Counted from the stretch's first letter, positions 9,124 to 18,763 are shown. The stretch is DNA of 64,000 nt from Sphingobacterium detergens (GCF_003610355.1 NZ_RAPY01000005.1:248001-312000); one strand, 5' to 3'. Program-made: numbers and translations. Notes: generated by a model from the sequence alone, not told the origin.

Positions 9124-10116
9124 TTACCATTCAATGGCTTGATCCTCATCTGGAATCTGTGTATTGAGCTGACGCTCCAAAATCAATGAACCAGAAACCT
9201 TGAATTTGATCGCCGTAGTAGAAACAAGCGTATAATCGGTAAATTCATAATCCACATTATTGATTGTGATATAACGATGCAATAAATAAGGACGGACGGC
9301 GTCCATCTGTTCTGAAACAGTATAACTTGCATCTTTTTTGACGACGAACTTCATATTTGGATTTACGGCACGAAAGCTTACCCCACCCTTGTCATTGAAT
9401 GTTGCAAAAACTTGATAATTCTTCCGGTCCTTTCGTTCTTCATCTATATTACCCGCATAAAAGAAGATCGTATTCTCATCGACAACATAACTTTTGATTT
9501 GACTTTTTACGATCGGGGTTTCATTTTCATGTCCTTCCATAACAACCTTCAGGGCTGTCCCGCTATAGGTCCCGGAGTAATTGTTAAAAGGGTTGATGCG
9601 TAATAGTGCTTTTTTATAATGCTTCCGGGGATTGACCTTATATTTAGCCCCTGGATCATCCAAAATAGTCAAGGGAAGTACCCATTTTTCGGTCATATCA
9701 ATACCCTTCAATGTAAAATCAATGGCCATTAATCCGGTATTTTCCCCAGACTTGATATCCACCGCTGATGGAATCGCGAAAAAGTTAGTACTGAGCTGTT
9801 TGTAATAAAAATCCGTCCTCGTTTGGAATCGCTCGTAGTTCAGCACGCCCAATGTATCAGCATCCACTCCAACCTTGACCGAAAGATTATTATCGTTGGT
9901 TGTCGATCCGCTGACTTCCAGCGGCTGCATAAAGGTCGTCTTTTGCCCATCCTTGTAACGAACATAGATATTCGCGACGCCCTCACTTTCCAAGGGAGCC
10001 TTAAAAGAAATGTAATGTTCGAATTGTTCCTCTTTCCATTCATCATTACAAGAGCTGCAGACAGCAAGTAAAGTGAGGAACAACAACTGTATATATGACT
10101 TGTTCATAAAATGCAT
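9124..10116 (-). CDS. SusCD-associated surface lipoprotein (DUF1735 and DUF4973-like)
   Basis: 330 residues. A lipoprotein signal ends near LLAVCSSCND. The N-terminal part (about 25-150) resembles the BT_3987-like DUF1735 domain and the C-terminal part DUF4973; both are found in surface glycan-binding proteins of Bacteroidota uptake loci. It is the last of the four uptake genes, 6 nt after susD, and is likely anchored to the outer membrane and displayed outside the cell. The start could equally be the second Met, three codons in (10107), which would leave a longer ribosome-binding gap. Ligand unknown. Confidence 0.75.
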   Translation of the reverse strand: MHFMNKSYIQLLFLTLLAVCSSCNDEWKEEQFEHYISFKAPLESEGVANIYVRYKDGQKTTFMQPLEVSGSTTNDNNLSVKVGVDADTLGVLNYERFQTRTDFYYKQLSTNFFAIPSAVDIKSGENTGLMAIDFTLKGIDMTEKWVLPLTILDDPGAKYKVNPRKHYKKALLRINPFNNYSGTYSGTALKVVMEGHENETPIVKSQIKSYVVDENTIFFYAGNIDEERKDRKNYQVFATFNDKGGVSFRAVNPNMKFVVKKDASYTVSEQMDAVRPYLLHRYITINNVDYEFTDYTLVSTTAIKFKVSGSLILERQLNTQIPDEDQAIEW

Positions 10117-10122
10117 ATTTGG

Positions 10123-12180
10123 TTAATCATTATAAGTCCATCCAGGATTTTGAGTCAAATTCTTATTGCGCTTAAGTTCGGTATGGCTAATCGGCCAAAA
10201 CCACATTTTGTCGGCAAAGGTTGTCTTTAAGGTCCAGATCGCGACGGGCTGATAGAAAAGGTCACGTTCCTCTACGTTCATCAAAACGTTACAGCCATAC
10301 ACCGGCAATGCTTCCTCAACAGGCGCATCCATCCAACGACGTAAATCATAGTAGCGCTGGCCTTCGCCCATAAGCTCAATAAAGCGCTCCCTTTTCAATG
10401 TTTTGCGCAGTTCATTCTTATTCCCATATATACTGGCCGAATAATCAGGCACACCTCCGCGGATGCGGACAGGATGGATACCCTTTTGCATTTCGGCAAT
10501 GTCACGGCTGATCGAGTAACTTGCTCCACGCCAAGAAGGAATCGTATACGAACCGCTTAATTCATTTAGCGCCTCAGCATACATCAACAATACATCTGCA
10601 TAACGGATGGCTGGCTCCGCCTTAGGAATAATACGAGAGCCAACTCCACCTTCATAAGTATCACTGGGATGAACAAACTTCTTAACCCCGAAACCCGTAC
10701 GCAACCAATAGCCATTCGCTGAATTAAAGCCGTTTCCTTTCGGGTCAGCGCTATAATAGAAGATTTGTTTATTGCGGTTTTCCTCTTTTGTTTCATTAAG
10801 CAGTGTCCAAAAACTTCCACTATAAGCCACCGAAGCATAGAATCTCGGTTCTCGGTTTGCATATTGCAAGGACACACCGGGACGCAATGGTCTGTATTTT
10901 TTGTTGTCATAATTTTCCTGAGTCACAAAACCACTGACACGATTTGAACCATTTCCACGGCCGATTTCCTTATCCTTACCCGGTACATCCGTACCATCAT
11001 TCATATAGTAGGCGTCCACTAGCTTCTGTGTCAGTCCATGTGTATTCCATCCCGTTGCTGAACGCGGCAGCTGGTGGATGACCATTTGGTCGATACCCTC
11101 ATTCGGCTGGTTGTTACCCCGGGTAAATATTAACTCCGGATTACCCGAAGCAGTCAATGTCCCATTAAAGACCTCTGCATATGATTTGGCAGGATCAATG
11201 TCCGCCCAACCTGCTGGCCAGCTTTTATCCGAAAAATTATGATCCTGAGGAGGTTTGACTGTTGCATCATCACCCGTTTCCTGAAAAGGTGCGGTGTAAA
11301 GCCGATATACTCCCAGTTCGATGACATCGCGTGCAGCGGCTGCCGCCTTTGCCCATTTCTCTTCTTTATAATCGGCAGACAACAGGCGTTTCATCTGCTT
11401 GTCTACCAACCGGGCAGCGTAACCTGAATTATTCCCATTAGCCAATGGACTTGCAGCATACAGGAGCACCTTAGCCCTCGCTGCCAATGCTGCCCCCACA
11501 GAAGGGCGGCTAGAACCATCCTGTCCACGTCTCATCCCAAGGGCTTCCATTTCTTTCGCGGCGGTTAATAGTTCGTTGCTGATGAATTCAGCACACTCAT
11601 CATAGGTGTTTCGCGCAATAGCTAGTTCTTCGTAACTATCTGTATAATCCAGGCCTTCATCGGGTAGTATCGGAATTGGTCCATATTTACGGAGCAATAA
11701 CCAGTAGAGGTAAGCCCGCGCAAAACGCGCCTGCCCCCGATAATCTACGATTTCGGCCTCGGACATCTCAGTATTCATGTAGATATTATGGATAAAGGTC
11801 GAAGCATTCCGAATCCCGCGATACGATTGAGTCCATGTCCCCTGTTTATCCGTTTCGGTATACAAACCCATTTTAAACATATTATAGGACAGTTCATTTT
11901 TTGATGGATCGTAATCCTTGTCCCGATCACCATAATACATATCATCCGCGAAACAGTGCGGTGTCAGGCCTTTACTGGCGACATCAGCATTTTCACCTTT
12001 AAACTCTTCAAATACATGAGCCAGCCATTTCTCCGAATACAGCTTGCTTTTAAATGTTTTTTCCAAGGTGATCCGATCTTTAAAATATTGGTCGGATTTT
12101 AAGTAATCCTTTTTACAGGATGAGATCACATTCGTGCCCAAAACGAGCATCAACGCAATATATAATGTCTTTCTTTGCAT
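10123..12180 (-). CDS. SusD/RagB family nutrient-binding lipoprotein
   Basis: 685 residues, somewhat long for SusD. It has a lipoprotein signal ending in VISSCKKDYL, the TPR-type helical half with RGQARFARAYLYWLLLRKYG near residue 150 (the SusD landmark), and the C-terminal RagB domain with EPAIRYADVLLMYAEALNE near 525 and KRERFIELMGEGQRYYDLRR near 610. SusD proteins sit as lids on SusC barrels and bind the ligand. The gene follows susC by 12 nt. The substrate cannot be named, since no degradative enzyme lies in the locus. Confidence 0.95.
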   Translation of the reverse strand: MQRKTLYIALMLVLGTNVISSCKKDYLKSDQYFKDRITLEKTFKSKLYSEKWLAHVFEEFKGENADVASKGLTPHCFADDMYYGDRDKDYDPSKNELSYNMFKMGLYTETDKQGTWTQSYRGIRNASTFIHNIYMNTEMSEAEIVDYRGQARFARAYLYWLLLRKYGPIPILPDEGLDYTDSYEELAIARNTYDECAEFISNELLTAAKEMEALGMRRGQDGSSRPSVGAALAARAKVLLYAASPLANGNNSGYAARLVDKQMKRLLSADYKEEKWAKAAAAARDVIELGVYRLYTAPFQETGDDATVKPPQDHNFSDKSWPAGWADIDPAKSYAEVFNGTLTASGNPELIFTRGNNQPNEGIDQMVIHQLPRSATGWNTHGLTQKLVDAYYMNDGTDVPGKDKEIGRGNGSNRVSGFVTQENYDNKKYRPLRPGVSLQYANREPRFYASVAYSGSFWTLLNETKEENRNKQIFYYSADPKGNGFNSANGYWLRTGFGVKKFVHPSDTYEGGVGSRIIPKAEPAIRYADVLLMYAEALNELSGSYTIPSWRGASYSISRDIAEMQKGIHPVRIRGGVPDYSASIYGNKNELRKTLKRERFIELMGEGQRYYDLRRWMDAPVEEALPVYGCNVLMNVEERDLFYQPVAIWTLKTTFADKMWFWPISHTELKRNKNLTQNPGWTYND

Positions 12181-12192
12181 CTTTTTCTAATT

Positions 12193-15100
12193 TTATAGGT
12201 TAATATTGATGCCAAATGTAAATGACTTAGGTAAGGGATAATCCTCACCCCTTGGTGTTGCCAGTTCCGGATCCCAAAGTTTGAATTTTGACCAGGTCAA
12301 TAAATTTGAACCGACGAGGAATAGGCGAATACTATTGGCCTTGATCCGATTGGTCAGATGTTTTGGCAGTGTATATCCAATATCCAGGGTTTTCAAACGA
12401 AGATATTGTCCGTTTTTTAACCAAAATGTTGACTCTCTGAAATTATTAATATTGTCTCCAAAACTTAAACGTGGATAAGATGCATTTGGGTTTTCGGTCG
12501 ACGGATCGCCTGATATGTCGGCAGAAATCCAACGATTATCGCCCATGACACCTTTCATTACCTGCCCCCATTCGCCCTCACGAAAGGCTTGCACCGTTTT
12601 TCCATAAATCGAAAAAGTAGACTTCCCTGATCCTTGGAAATGGACACTAAGGTCAAATCCCCGCCAACTCACAGAAGCACCTACACCATAAACCAAATTA
12701 GGTCTCCGCGTTGCTCCTATGGCCACCCGGTCACCATCATCCACTATGCCATCTCCATTGACATCTTTATATTTTATATCTCCGGGCTGATAATTGGGGG
12801 GATTATTATCAAACTGTTGTTTCGGGCTATTGCGAATATCATCGTAATCTTTAAACAAGCCTAAAGCGATCAATCCTATAGACTGATCCACACGATAGCC
12901 TTTTTGATTTTGATAACCATATACGTTATTTTCCTCATCAATTGCCGTAATTTCGTTCTTACTATAGGTGATATTGCTACGTGCTGTAAGGTTCAATTCA
13001 CCGATCTTCTGTTTATATTCCAAGCGTCCGTCAAAACCACGCGATTTTACGCCACCCACATTCGCTCTTGGAATACTCTCCAAACCAACCATGCTTGGCA
13101 AAAATCTTCGTTCCATATAGATGCCAGTACGTTTTTCATCAAAAAAATCAAAGTTGGCGACAATTTTATCGCGAAATAAAGCGATATCCAAACCCAGGTT
13201 ATTTTTGGTAGCCATTTCCCATGTTACGTAGGGCGAAGCCACCTGACTATAGCGAATACCGCCATAGGGACGATCTAGGCCATAGTCAGCCCATTGATAA
13301 CCCCCTGCGGGAATCCGCTGACCATTACTATCCAGAATCAGGTTACCCCTATCATCTCTACGCCAGATTTCCTCAATCGTATACAAATACGGAAAACGTT
13401 CGTTGTTATCACCTATTTTAAGTTGGTCATTTCCCACCTTACCCCAGGAGTAACGTACTTTAAGCAAATTCAGCCAAGGAACATTATTCTTGACAAAAGG
13501 CTCCTCGGAGATATTCCATGCTGCCGCTACAGCAGGGAAAAAGCCATACTGTTGTCCCATGGCAAAGTTTTCCGAACCCGTATAACCGAAATTAAAATCA
13601 GCAACATAACGCGACTTCCAATTATAGGTTAATCTTCCCGCTAATGCCTGGTTACGTCGTGAGACACCATTTTTGATGTCATTGCCCAAATCAACTGTTT
13701 TGGTAAAAGCATCTCTTGTAAAACGTGCTACTGCTCCCAAATTATGGTCTCCAATTTTGCGATCATAATTAAACATGACATCATAAAACTCCCGTCTATT
13801 TCCCTCAGAATACCCTCCCTGTTCCATTTCTCTGGGATTAGCCTTATGCGTAAAAATCAGATTTCCATTCTCATCACGCGCACGTTCGGCATGCCATAAT
13901 TCAGGCAATTTAATACGCGTGATATTGTTATTATTATAGGTATCAAAGCCGACAATCCCTCTAAGTCTTAAACCTTTGGTAATAAAATCAAAGTTCTGTT
14001 CGATTGTGACATCGGTCTGCACTTTGTTTTGCCAATTTTCATTGAATCCGGACTGTGTTGACATGACCCATGGATTGATCTTATTGCCATCTCCTATTGT
14101 TGGTACACGGCCGTTGGAATACAGTACTGGTGTACTGATCGGAGAATATCCAAAAAAAGAACCCCACAGATCCTGATCACCCAGGCCTGGGCTATTCCGT
14201 TTGTCCAGTGATCCCGCGACGCCAACTTTCAATACGGTGCTTTTGGTCACGTTGATATCTGCATTCAAACGGTAATTCCAACGTTTATAATTAGCATTTG
14301 TGTTGTAATCGTTGCGCAGTGTTTCATCCGTTTTATACATACCACCCTCATCTATATAGCTTCCCGACACGAAATAACGCGTTGTAGCCCCACCTCCAGT
14401 CATGTTGAGGTTTGCCCGGTAGGTCATGGCACCATCTTTCAACAACAGATCTTTCCAGTTGACATTGGGATAAAGATCTGGGTCCAATCCCAAACGCAAG
14501 ATTTCCAGCTCTTCAGGACGATAAATAGGTTCAAAATTTCGTGTGATTCGGGCCTCATTTAGTAAGTTAGCATAAGTTACACCATCCTCAAATTCAGGCG
14601 TAATTGTACGTGTATTATAAATGGTTTCGTCCTTAAAATTGATGTTGATTTTCCCCTCTTTCCCGCGTTTAGTTGTGATCAGGATAACGCCATTTGCACC
14701 TCTAGAACCATAAATTGCGGTCATCGCTGCATCTTTGAGCACTGTAAATGTTTCAATATCTTCGATATTTATATCATTGATATCGCGCTCGACATTGTCT
14801 ACTAAAACTAAAGCGGCACTACCGCCACCGAAGGTAGAAATACCACGTATCCAAAACTCGGAGATATTTCTACCGGGCTGACCAGACTGCATCATCGCCA
14901 TTACTCCTGGTACATTTCCAGCAAGTGCATTCGTTATACTTGAAGTCGGGTTGGCTTTCATCGTTTCTACATCGACTCCACTTGCAGCCCCCGTCAAAGT
15001 CAGCTTCTTTTGAGTTCCCGTACCTGTTACCACCACCTCATCCAATACACTGGTCTCCGATTCTTTCAAGCTCACATCAATGATAGGTGAATCTTTCACA

Positions 15101-15354
15101 AGTACTTCCTGTTTTTGGTAGCCAACAGAAGAGAACACAAGTGTTTTGTAACGCTCAACCTTTATCTTATAGTTACCTTTGCTATCCGTGGTCGTCCCTA
15201 GACCGGGGGCATCTTTCACAGCGATGCTGACACCGACCAATGGGGATTTCTGAGTATCAACAATGACACCTGATACTTCAACAATTTCTTGTGCGAACAC
15301 ACTCCAGCTGAAACTGAGAAGCGCCATACATGTTAGTAATATTTTATTTATCAT
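12193..15354 (-). CDS. SusC/RagA family TonB-dependent outer-membrane transporter
   Basis: 1053 residues. A signal peptide ends at about residue 21 (VFAQ). Then come a CarboxypepD_reg-like beta-sandwich (about 25-105), the plug domain with EVVVTGTGTQKKLTLTGA and the SusC hallmark YGSRGANGVILITTKRG near 215, and a large barrel. It imports a ligand captured by its SusD partner using TonB energy. It starts 11 nt after the stop of the TIG/NHL lipoprotein, so the four genes are one operon. There is no N-terminal STN domain, so signalling to an anti-sigma factor in the FecR manner is unlikely, and no FecI/FecR pair is in the window. Confidence 0.96.
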   Translation of the reverse strand: MINKILLTCMALLSFSWSVFAQEIVEVSGVIVDTQKSPLVGVSIAVKDAPGLGTTTDSKGNYKIKVERYKTLVFSSVGYQKQEVLVKDSPIIDVSLKESETSVLDEVVVTGTGTQKKLTLTGAASGVDVETMKANPTSSITNALAGNVPGVMAMMQSGQPGRNISEFWIRGISTFGGGSAALVLVDNVERDINDINIEDIETFTVLKDAAMTAIYGSRGANGVILITTKRGKEGKININFKDETIYNTRTITPEFEDGVTYANLLNEARITRNFEPIYRPEELEILRLGLDPDLYPNVNWKDLLLKDGAMTYRANLNMTGGGATTRYFVSGSYIDEGGMYKTDETLRNDYNTNANYKRWNYRLNADINVTKSTVLKVGVAGSLDKRNSPGLGDQDLWGSFFGYSPISTPVLYSNGRVPTIGDGNKINPWVMSTQSGFNENWQNKVQTDVTIEQNFDFITKGLRLRGIVGFDTYNNNNITRIKLPELWHAERARDENGNLIFTHKANPREMEQGGYSEGNRREFYDVMFNYDRKIGDHNLGAVARFTRDAFTKTVDLGNDIKNGVSRRNQALAGRLTYNWKSRYVADFNFGYTGSENFAMGQQYGFFPAVAAAWNISEEPFVKNNVPWLNLLKVRYSWGKVGNDQLKIGDNNERFPYLYTIEEIWRRDDRGNLILDSNGQRIPAGGYQWADYGLDRPYGGIRYSQVASPYVTWEMATKNNLGLDIALFRDKIVANFDFFDEKRTGIYMERRFLPSMVGLESIPRANVGGVKSRGFDGRLEYKQKIGELNLTARSNITYSKNEITAIDEENNVYGYQNQKGYRVDQSIGLIALGLFKDYDDIRNSPKQQFDNNPPNYQPGDIKYKDVNGDGIVDDGDRVAIGATRRPNLVYGVGASVSWRGFDLSVHFQGSGKSTFSIYGKTVQAFREGEWGQVMKGVMGDNRWISADISGDPSTENPNASYPRLSFGDNINNFRESTFWLKNGQYLRLKTLDIGYTLPKHLTNRIKANSIRLFLVGSNLLTWSKFKLWDPELATPRGEDYPLPKSFTFGININL

Positions 15355-15365
15355 CTTATCACAGG

Positions 15366-16823
15366 TTAATCTTGGTCATTTTCATCCATTTCTTCCAGTG
15401 CGATCTTACGAATTCGCCTATTCTCTCGGTCTCCGATATAAAAAGCTTGTTCTTTTTCATTATAAGCAATACCTGATGGTCGATCAAAACGAGCATCTGC
15501 CCTTAGATCTCCATTAACATAACCGTAAGGATTAGTATTCAGGCTTGAACTACCTCTGCCGGCAAAAGTTGTTACAGCACCTTCAGGCGTAAGCATACGA
15601 ATGGCATGATTCATAAGGTCTGTAAAATAAAAATCATAGACGTCAGGCTTACCTGCTTCCACATAGGCTTGATTTTTGACAAACACCCCTTGGTAGGGCT
15701 GATTGACACGGGCTGAGGATCCGACCCCATCTTTATAGCCAGATTCACGGACTTTACCGCAAACTAAATAGGGTTGGTTAAACCGCTTTTTATCCCAATT
15801 GTAGTCCGCACGCATAATATAGCCTTGGTTAATCACCAAAATATACGCGTAGTTTCCAGTCGGATGAATCAAGGCCCGATATTCCCACTCCGGATCCTGA
15901 ATCACATATAACTGCTCAGCTTTTACCGTTTTATCCGTGAAATACTGATTGAGATCAAACCGGAAGAACTCTCCCTTCGCATAACTGTTAAAATACATCT
16001 CTCCATTAACTGGGTGAATGGAGGCCCCATTACATTGTCTACTTTTGGTCAGTACTTCTTTATCGAGAAAGCTCTTTGCACGGGAAAACAATAGGGTAGA
16101 CTCATCATTCTCTCCGCCCCGATCTTGCGCCACAATCATATATTTCCCATCTACCGAAAAATCTACACTACGTGGGCGGTTAAAATCGGAGCGTTTTTTG
16201 GTAATCGTGCTATCTTCAAAATTAACCAGATAAAGGCCATTATTGTCATCAAATGTCACCCACAGATGTTTGGGATTCGTAGGGTCAAACCTCATAAAAG
16301 AGGAGAGCCAAAAACCACTGGCCATTTTATTTTGGTCAGTATCTTTAAACTTACCATCTTTCCAAGGTTCGTCACCGCGGGCATTCCTGTAGCCGGCGAG
16401 TGTGGATACCACAAGCTTACGTTTATAATCAAACTTTGCTTCAGCCCGGCCGATGACAGGTTTCTCGGCTCCGCCAACACGCACTTCGATATTGCCCTCG
16501 AAAGCCTGTTTGGGGACAAGGCAATACAATGACTCACCTAAAGCATTAATAACGATTGCTTGTTGTCCACCTATAAGCACAGTAACATTCTTCGGATCAT
16601 TTCCGAAATTTTGCCCATAAATAATTAAGCGTTGTCCCATACCCCCCGACTTTGGGTTGAAATCAGACACGACGACTGGTTTTGTAGGATCAAAAGGCTT
16701 AGATTCTCCAATAATTGCTGTTGTATCGTTCTTGCAGGCCCAAAGACCAAAGGTGAGAATCATAAAGACCCAGAGTCTACCAAATTGGCACAAGGTTCTA
16801 CTCGCTACTTGTTTTCTTCTCAT
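15366..16823 (-). CDS. TIG (IPT) and NHL-repeat propeller surface lipoprotein
   Basis: 485 residues. A lipoprotein signal ends at FGLWACKN (Cys near residue 30). An IPT/TIG immunoglobulin-like domain spans about 45-125 (it contains the GGMGQRLIIYGQNF turn). The remainder (about 135-478) forms repeats of a beta-propeller with NHL-like ends such as RPSGIAYNEKEQAFYIGD and NRRIRKIAL. Such proteins are the usual partner of SusC/D/DUF1735 sets and are thought to bind glycans or peptides on the cell surface. It is the first gene of the operon and therefore carries the long leader region upstream of 16823. Confidence 0.85.
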   Translation of the reverse strand: MRRKQVASRTLCQFGRLWVFMILTFGLWACKNDTTAIIGESKPFDPTKPVVVSDFNPKSGGMGQRLIIYGQNFGNDPKNVTVLIGGQQAIVINALGESLYCLVPKQAFEGNIEVRVGGAEKPVIGRAEAKFDYKRKLVVSTLAGYRNARGDEPWKDGKFKDTDQNKMASGFWLSSFMRFDPTNPKHLWVTFDDNNGLYLVNFEDSTITKKRSDFNRPRSVDFSVDGKYMIVAQDRGGENDESTLLFSRAKSFLDKEVLTKSRQCNGASIHPVNGEMYFNSYAKGEFFRFDLNQYFTDKTVKAEQLYVIQDPEWEYRALIHPTGNYAYILVINQGYIMRADYNWDKKRFNQPYLVCGKVRESGYKDGVGSSARVNQPYQGVFVKNQAYVEAGKPDVYDFYFTDLMNHAIRMLTPEGAVTTFAGRGSSSLNTNPYGYVNGDLRADARFDRPSGIAYNEKEQAFYIGDRENRRIRKIALEEMDENDQD

Positions 16824-17342
16824 AAGTTATTAATTGGTTAGAATTTATTTCAAATACTTCTTTTCAGTATCCCCGTGGACCACTTCCGGATATTTTATCT
16901 TTAGGCTTCTCTCCTTGGAGGTATCTCAGGGATTTAATTAATTTTCTTGGTATCGTAATTTTAGGACGAACGAATCGATGCCCGCCCTTTTGAAGGGCAA
17001 ACTCCTTTTAAAAATTTACACATAATTGATTATTTAAAATTAAAGCTAAATGGTATTAGCTTTTGACAGCTAAAAAAGACTTTATTGCAATAGCTTCAAA
17101 GTCTTCCCAATTTATTTAAATTACTTTTCTATTATTTTCTATTTCCCTTTTTCAAATTCCGAACATGGCACGGCTTGATGTTTTATTAGAAACTTCCCTG
17201 TTCCCCGTTTAATAGTTACTTCAAACCATTCTACTGATCATTCGCATTGTACTGTCTGTTTCGTTCAAAAAAATTGTTGGATATTTCTTAAATTTCGGTT
17301 TCCGATATTTCTCTAAGATGTTCTGCTTTATAATTGATTATT

Positions 17343-17350
17343 CAAAAGTA
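17343..17350 (-). promoter_or_regulatory. Candidate -7 element for the SusCD operon
   Basis: Minus-strand TACTTTTG matches TAnnTTTG exactly. A matching -33 box is not evident, and the resulting leader of about 520 nt would be long, so this is only a candidate. Confidence 0.25.
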
Positions 17351-17428
17351 GGGAACGTAAAATTTTTGAGACTATCGAATTATCTCAATAATCTGCGCAT
17401 TTGTATCAAACCAAAACACCCATAATCC

Positions 17429-17451
17429 AATAGTCTATAAACTAGACTATT
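17429..17451. repeat. Perfect 9-bp inverted repeat
   Basis: AATAGTCTA, a 5-nt spacer, then TAGACTATT. It could be an operator for a dimeric regulator or a small RNA hairpin. There is no T-run directly after it that would make a strong terminator. Confidence 0.6.
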
Positions 17452-17640
17452 AAGAATTTATTCTTTCTGTACAGGCCATCAGCTAGTTGATATAGAGTCC
17501 TTGAAAAGTAGATTTATTTTATTTCGGCCCAGTTGAAATCTTGGATCCTTTTCTTTATGAATGTTAGTTTCTTTTGTCGATACTTTTAGGGACAACACAT
17601 GGGGATCAACTAGTGATCAAATTTGGTCTTTTCACAGTAT

Positions 17641-17684
17641 TTGTTCAGTACTCGTTCAGTGCTTGCTCAGTGATCGCTCAGTAT
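17641..17684. repeat. Four 11-bp direct repeats before the DUF6266 gene
   Basis: Four contiguous units, TTGTTCAGTAC, TCGTTCAGTGC, TTGCTCAGTGA and TCGCTCAGTAT, sharing the pattern TyGyTCAGTrn; a weaker fifth copy precedes at 17630-17640. The period is close to one DNA helical turn, which places every copy on the same DNA face. This suggests a multi-site operator, but no binding protein is known from the sequence. Confidence 0.75.
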
Positions 17685-17811
17685 AGATTGAATAACCAGT
17701 GACTGATCACTGTCTAAACATTGATTGAAAATTGTTATTAGGTATAATCTGGTATTAGGATGTTCCAGCTTTAATGCTTATCTTGACTATCAGCTTTATA
17801 ATCAGTTAGTT

Positions 17812-18471
17812 ATGGCAATAATCAAAAATGGCGTAAATGGAACTGTTTCTGGGAAGGCAGGTTCCGTTGTATTTGTGTTAACGAAAACAGGAAATTATGT
17901 GCGTTCTCTCCCACGTGTTAAAGAACGGGAGCCCACTCCTGAACAGCTGCTCAGTAGAACACGCTTCAAAATTGTGAGGTCGCATATTAGCCTATTAAAT
18001 GCCGTCATCAATCTTGGTTATAAGGCGTACAGCTATCCTAAGCGGGCATACGATGTCGCCATGTCTTATAATCTGAACGAAGCACTTATCAAGAAAGAAG
18101 ACGGTTTTGTAGTTGACTGGCAGAAATTTATGATTGCCAAAGGAAGCCCCAATCCCATCACTTCTTACACGATGGATTTCGATCAAGAAAACCAAGTGCT
18201 CAAGATTACCTGGGAATATGATGCCTATCTGGAAAAGAAGTTTGACACAGGGTCTTACGATTCCTTTTTAATCCTATATAGTGCAGAAGATAATGGGGCT
18301 GAATTTCCACTTTTGATGAACGACTCGAAAAATAGCTTGATATCTGGCAAACAGGATGTTAATATTCCAGAACATACAAAGGAAGCGACTTATGAAGTGT
18401 ATATATTTTTTGTAAAGAGCTATGGTGGAGGTAATACAGACAGTCTGCATTTAGGCAAGATAAAGGTTTGA
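17812..18471 (+). CDS. DUF6266 family protein
   Basis: 219 residues from ATG 17812; the open frame extends upstream to 17725 but the family begins with MAIIKNGVNG, so the internal ATG is preferred. The conserved N-terminal block has IKNG.NGTVSGKAGSVV, a short NYVRSLP motif and EPTPEQLLSRTRFK; the C-terminal half is predicted beta-rich. No signal peptide or membrane segment is seen. DUF6266 is common in Sphingobacteriaceae, often in several copies per genome, and its function is unknown. It stands alone, with the 11-bp repeat array about 130 nt upstream. Confidence 0.8.
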   Translation: MAIIKNGVNGTVSGKAGSVVFVLTKTGNYVRSLPRVKEREPTPEQLLSRTRFKIVRSHISLLNAVINLGYKAYSYPKRAYDVAMSYNLNEALIKKEDGFVVDWQKFMIAKGSPNPITSYTMDFDQENQVLKITWEYDAYLEKKFDTGSYDSFLILYSAEDNGAEFPLLMNDSKNSLISGKQDVNIPEHTKEATYEVYIFFVKSYGGGNTDSLHLGKIKV

Positions 18472-18592
18472 GCGGTACCATGTGTCATTATTCCAGATTG
18501 AATGTAAACCGTAGTGCGAAAATCTTAAAAAAGGCCAGATGCTTAAAATAAATAATTTAAAGAAATTTTAGGGGAATCACCTAGCCTTTCTG

Positions 18593-18720
18593 ATAGGAGA
18601 TGTAGAATTCGGAGAAGGAATATACTGACCAAAGGACGCAATGGTTCAGGAAAAAGCACTCTGCTCAAATGCTTAGCTGGAATTTTATCTTTTGATAGGA
18701 AATTGCATATGAAGGTTATT
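18593..18720 (+). pseudogene. Relic of an ABC-transporter ATP-binding gene
   Basis: Two short stretches in different frames look like the start of an ABC ATPase: IGDVEFGEGIY ending in a stop at 18626, then, shifted by one frame, GRNGSGKSTLLKCLAGIL, a textbook Walker A region (18634-18687). The signature motif, Walker B and the rest of the gene are absent, and no start or ribosome site is seen. It lies between the DUF6266 gene and tRNA-Glu and is best read as decayed debris of a once-complete gene. Confidence 0.6.
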
Positions 18721-18763
18721 CTTCACTTTTCCTTGGGAATCAATATAGGCTTTATAGATACTG

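Larger units (their letters stand above)
16824..17811. other. Long intergenic region between the SusCD operon and the DUF6266 gene
   Basis: About 990 nt without a supportable gene. It should contain the promoter and leader of the leftward SusCD operon and the promoter of the rightward DUF6266 gene. Seen inside are a small hairpin at 16984-16998 (GCCCTT/AAGGGC), a minus-strand TACTTTTG at 17343-17350 that fits the -7 consensus and would give a leader of about 520 nt, a perfect 9-bp dyad at 17429-17451, and the 11-bp repeat array at 17641-17684. No regulator gene is present. Confidence 0.6.

Noticed and set aside
13294..13632. 112-codon plus-strand ORF inside susC
   Set aside because: Lies antisense to a strongly supported susC barrel and has no similarity to a known protein.
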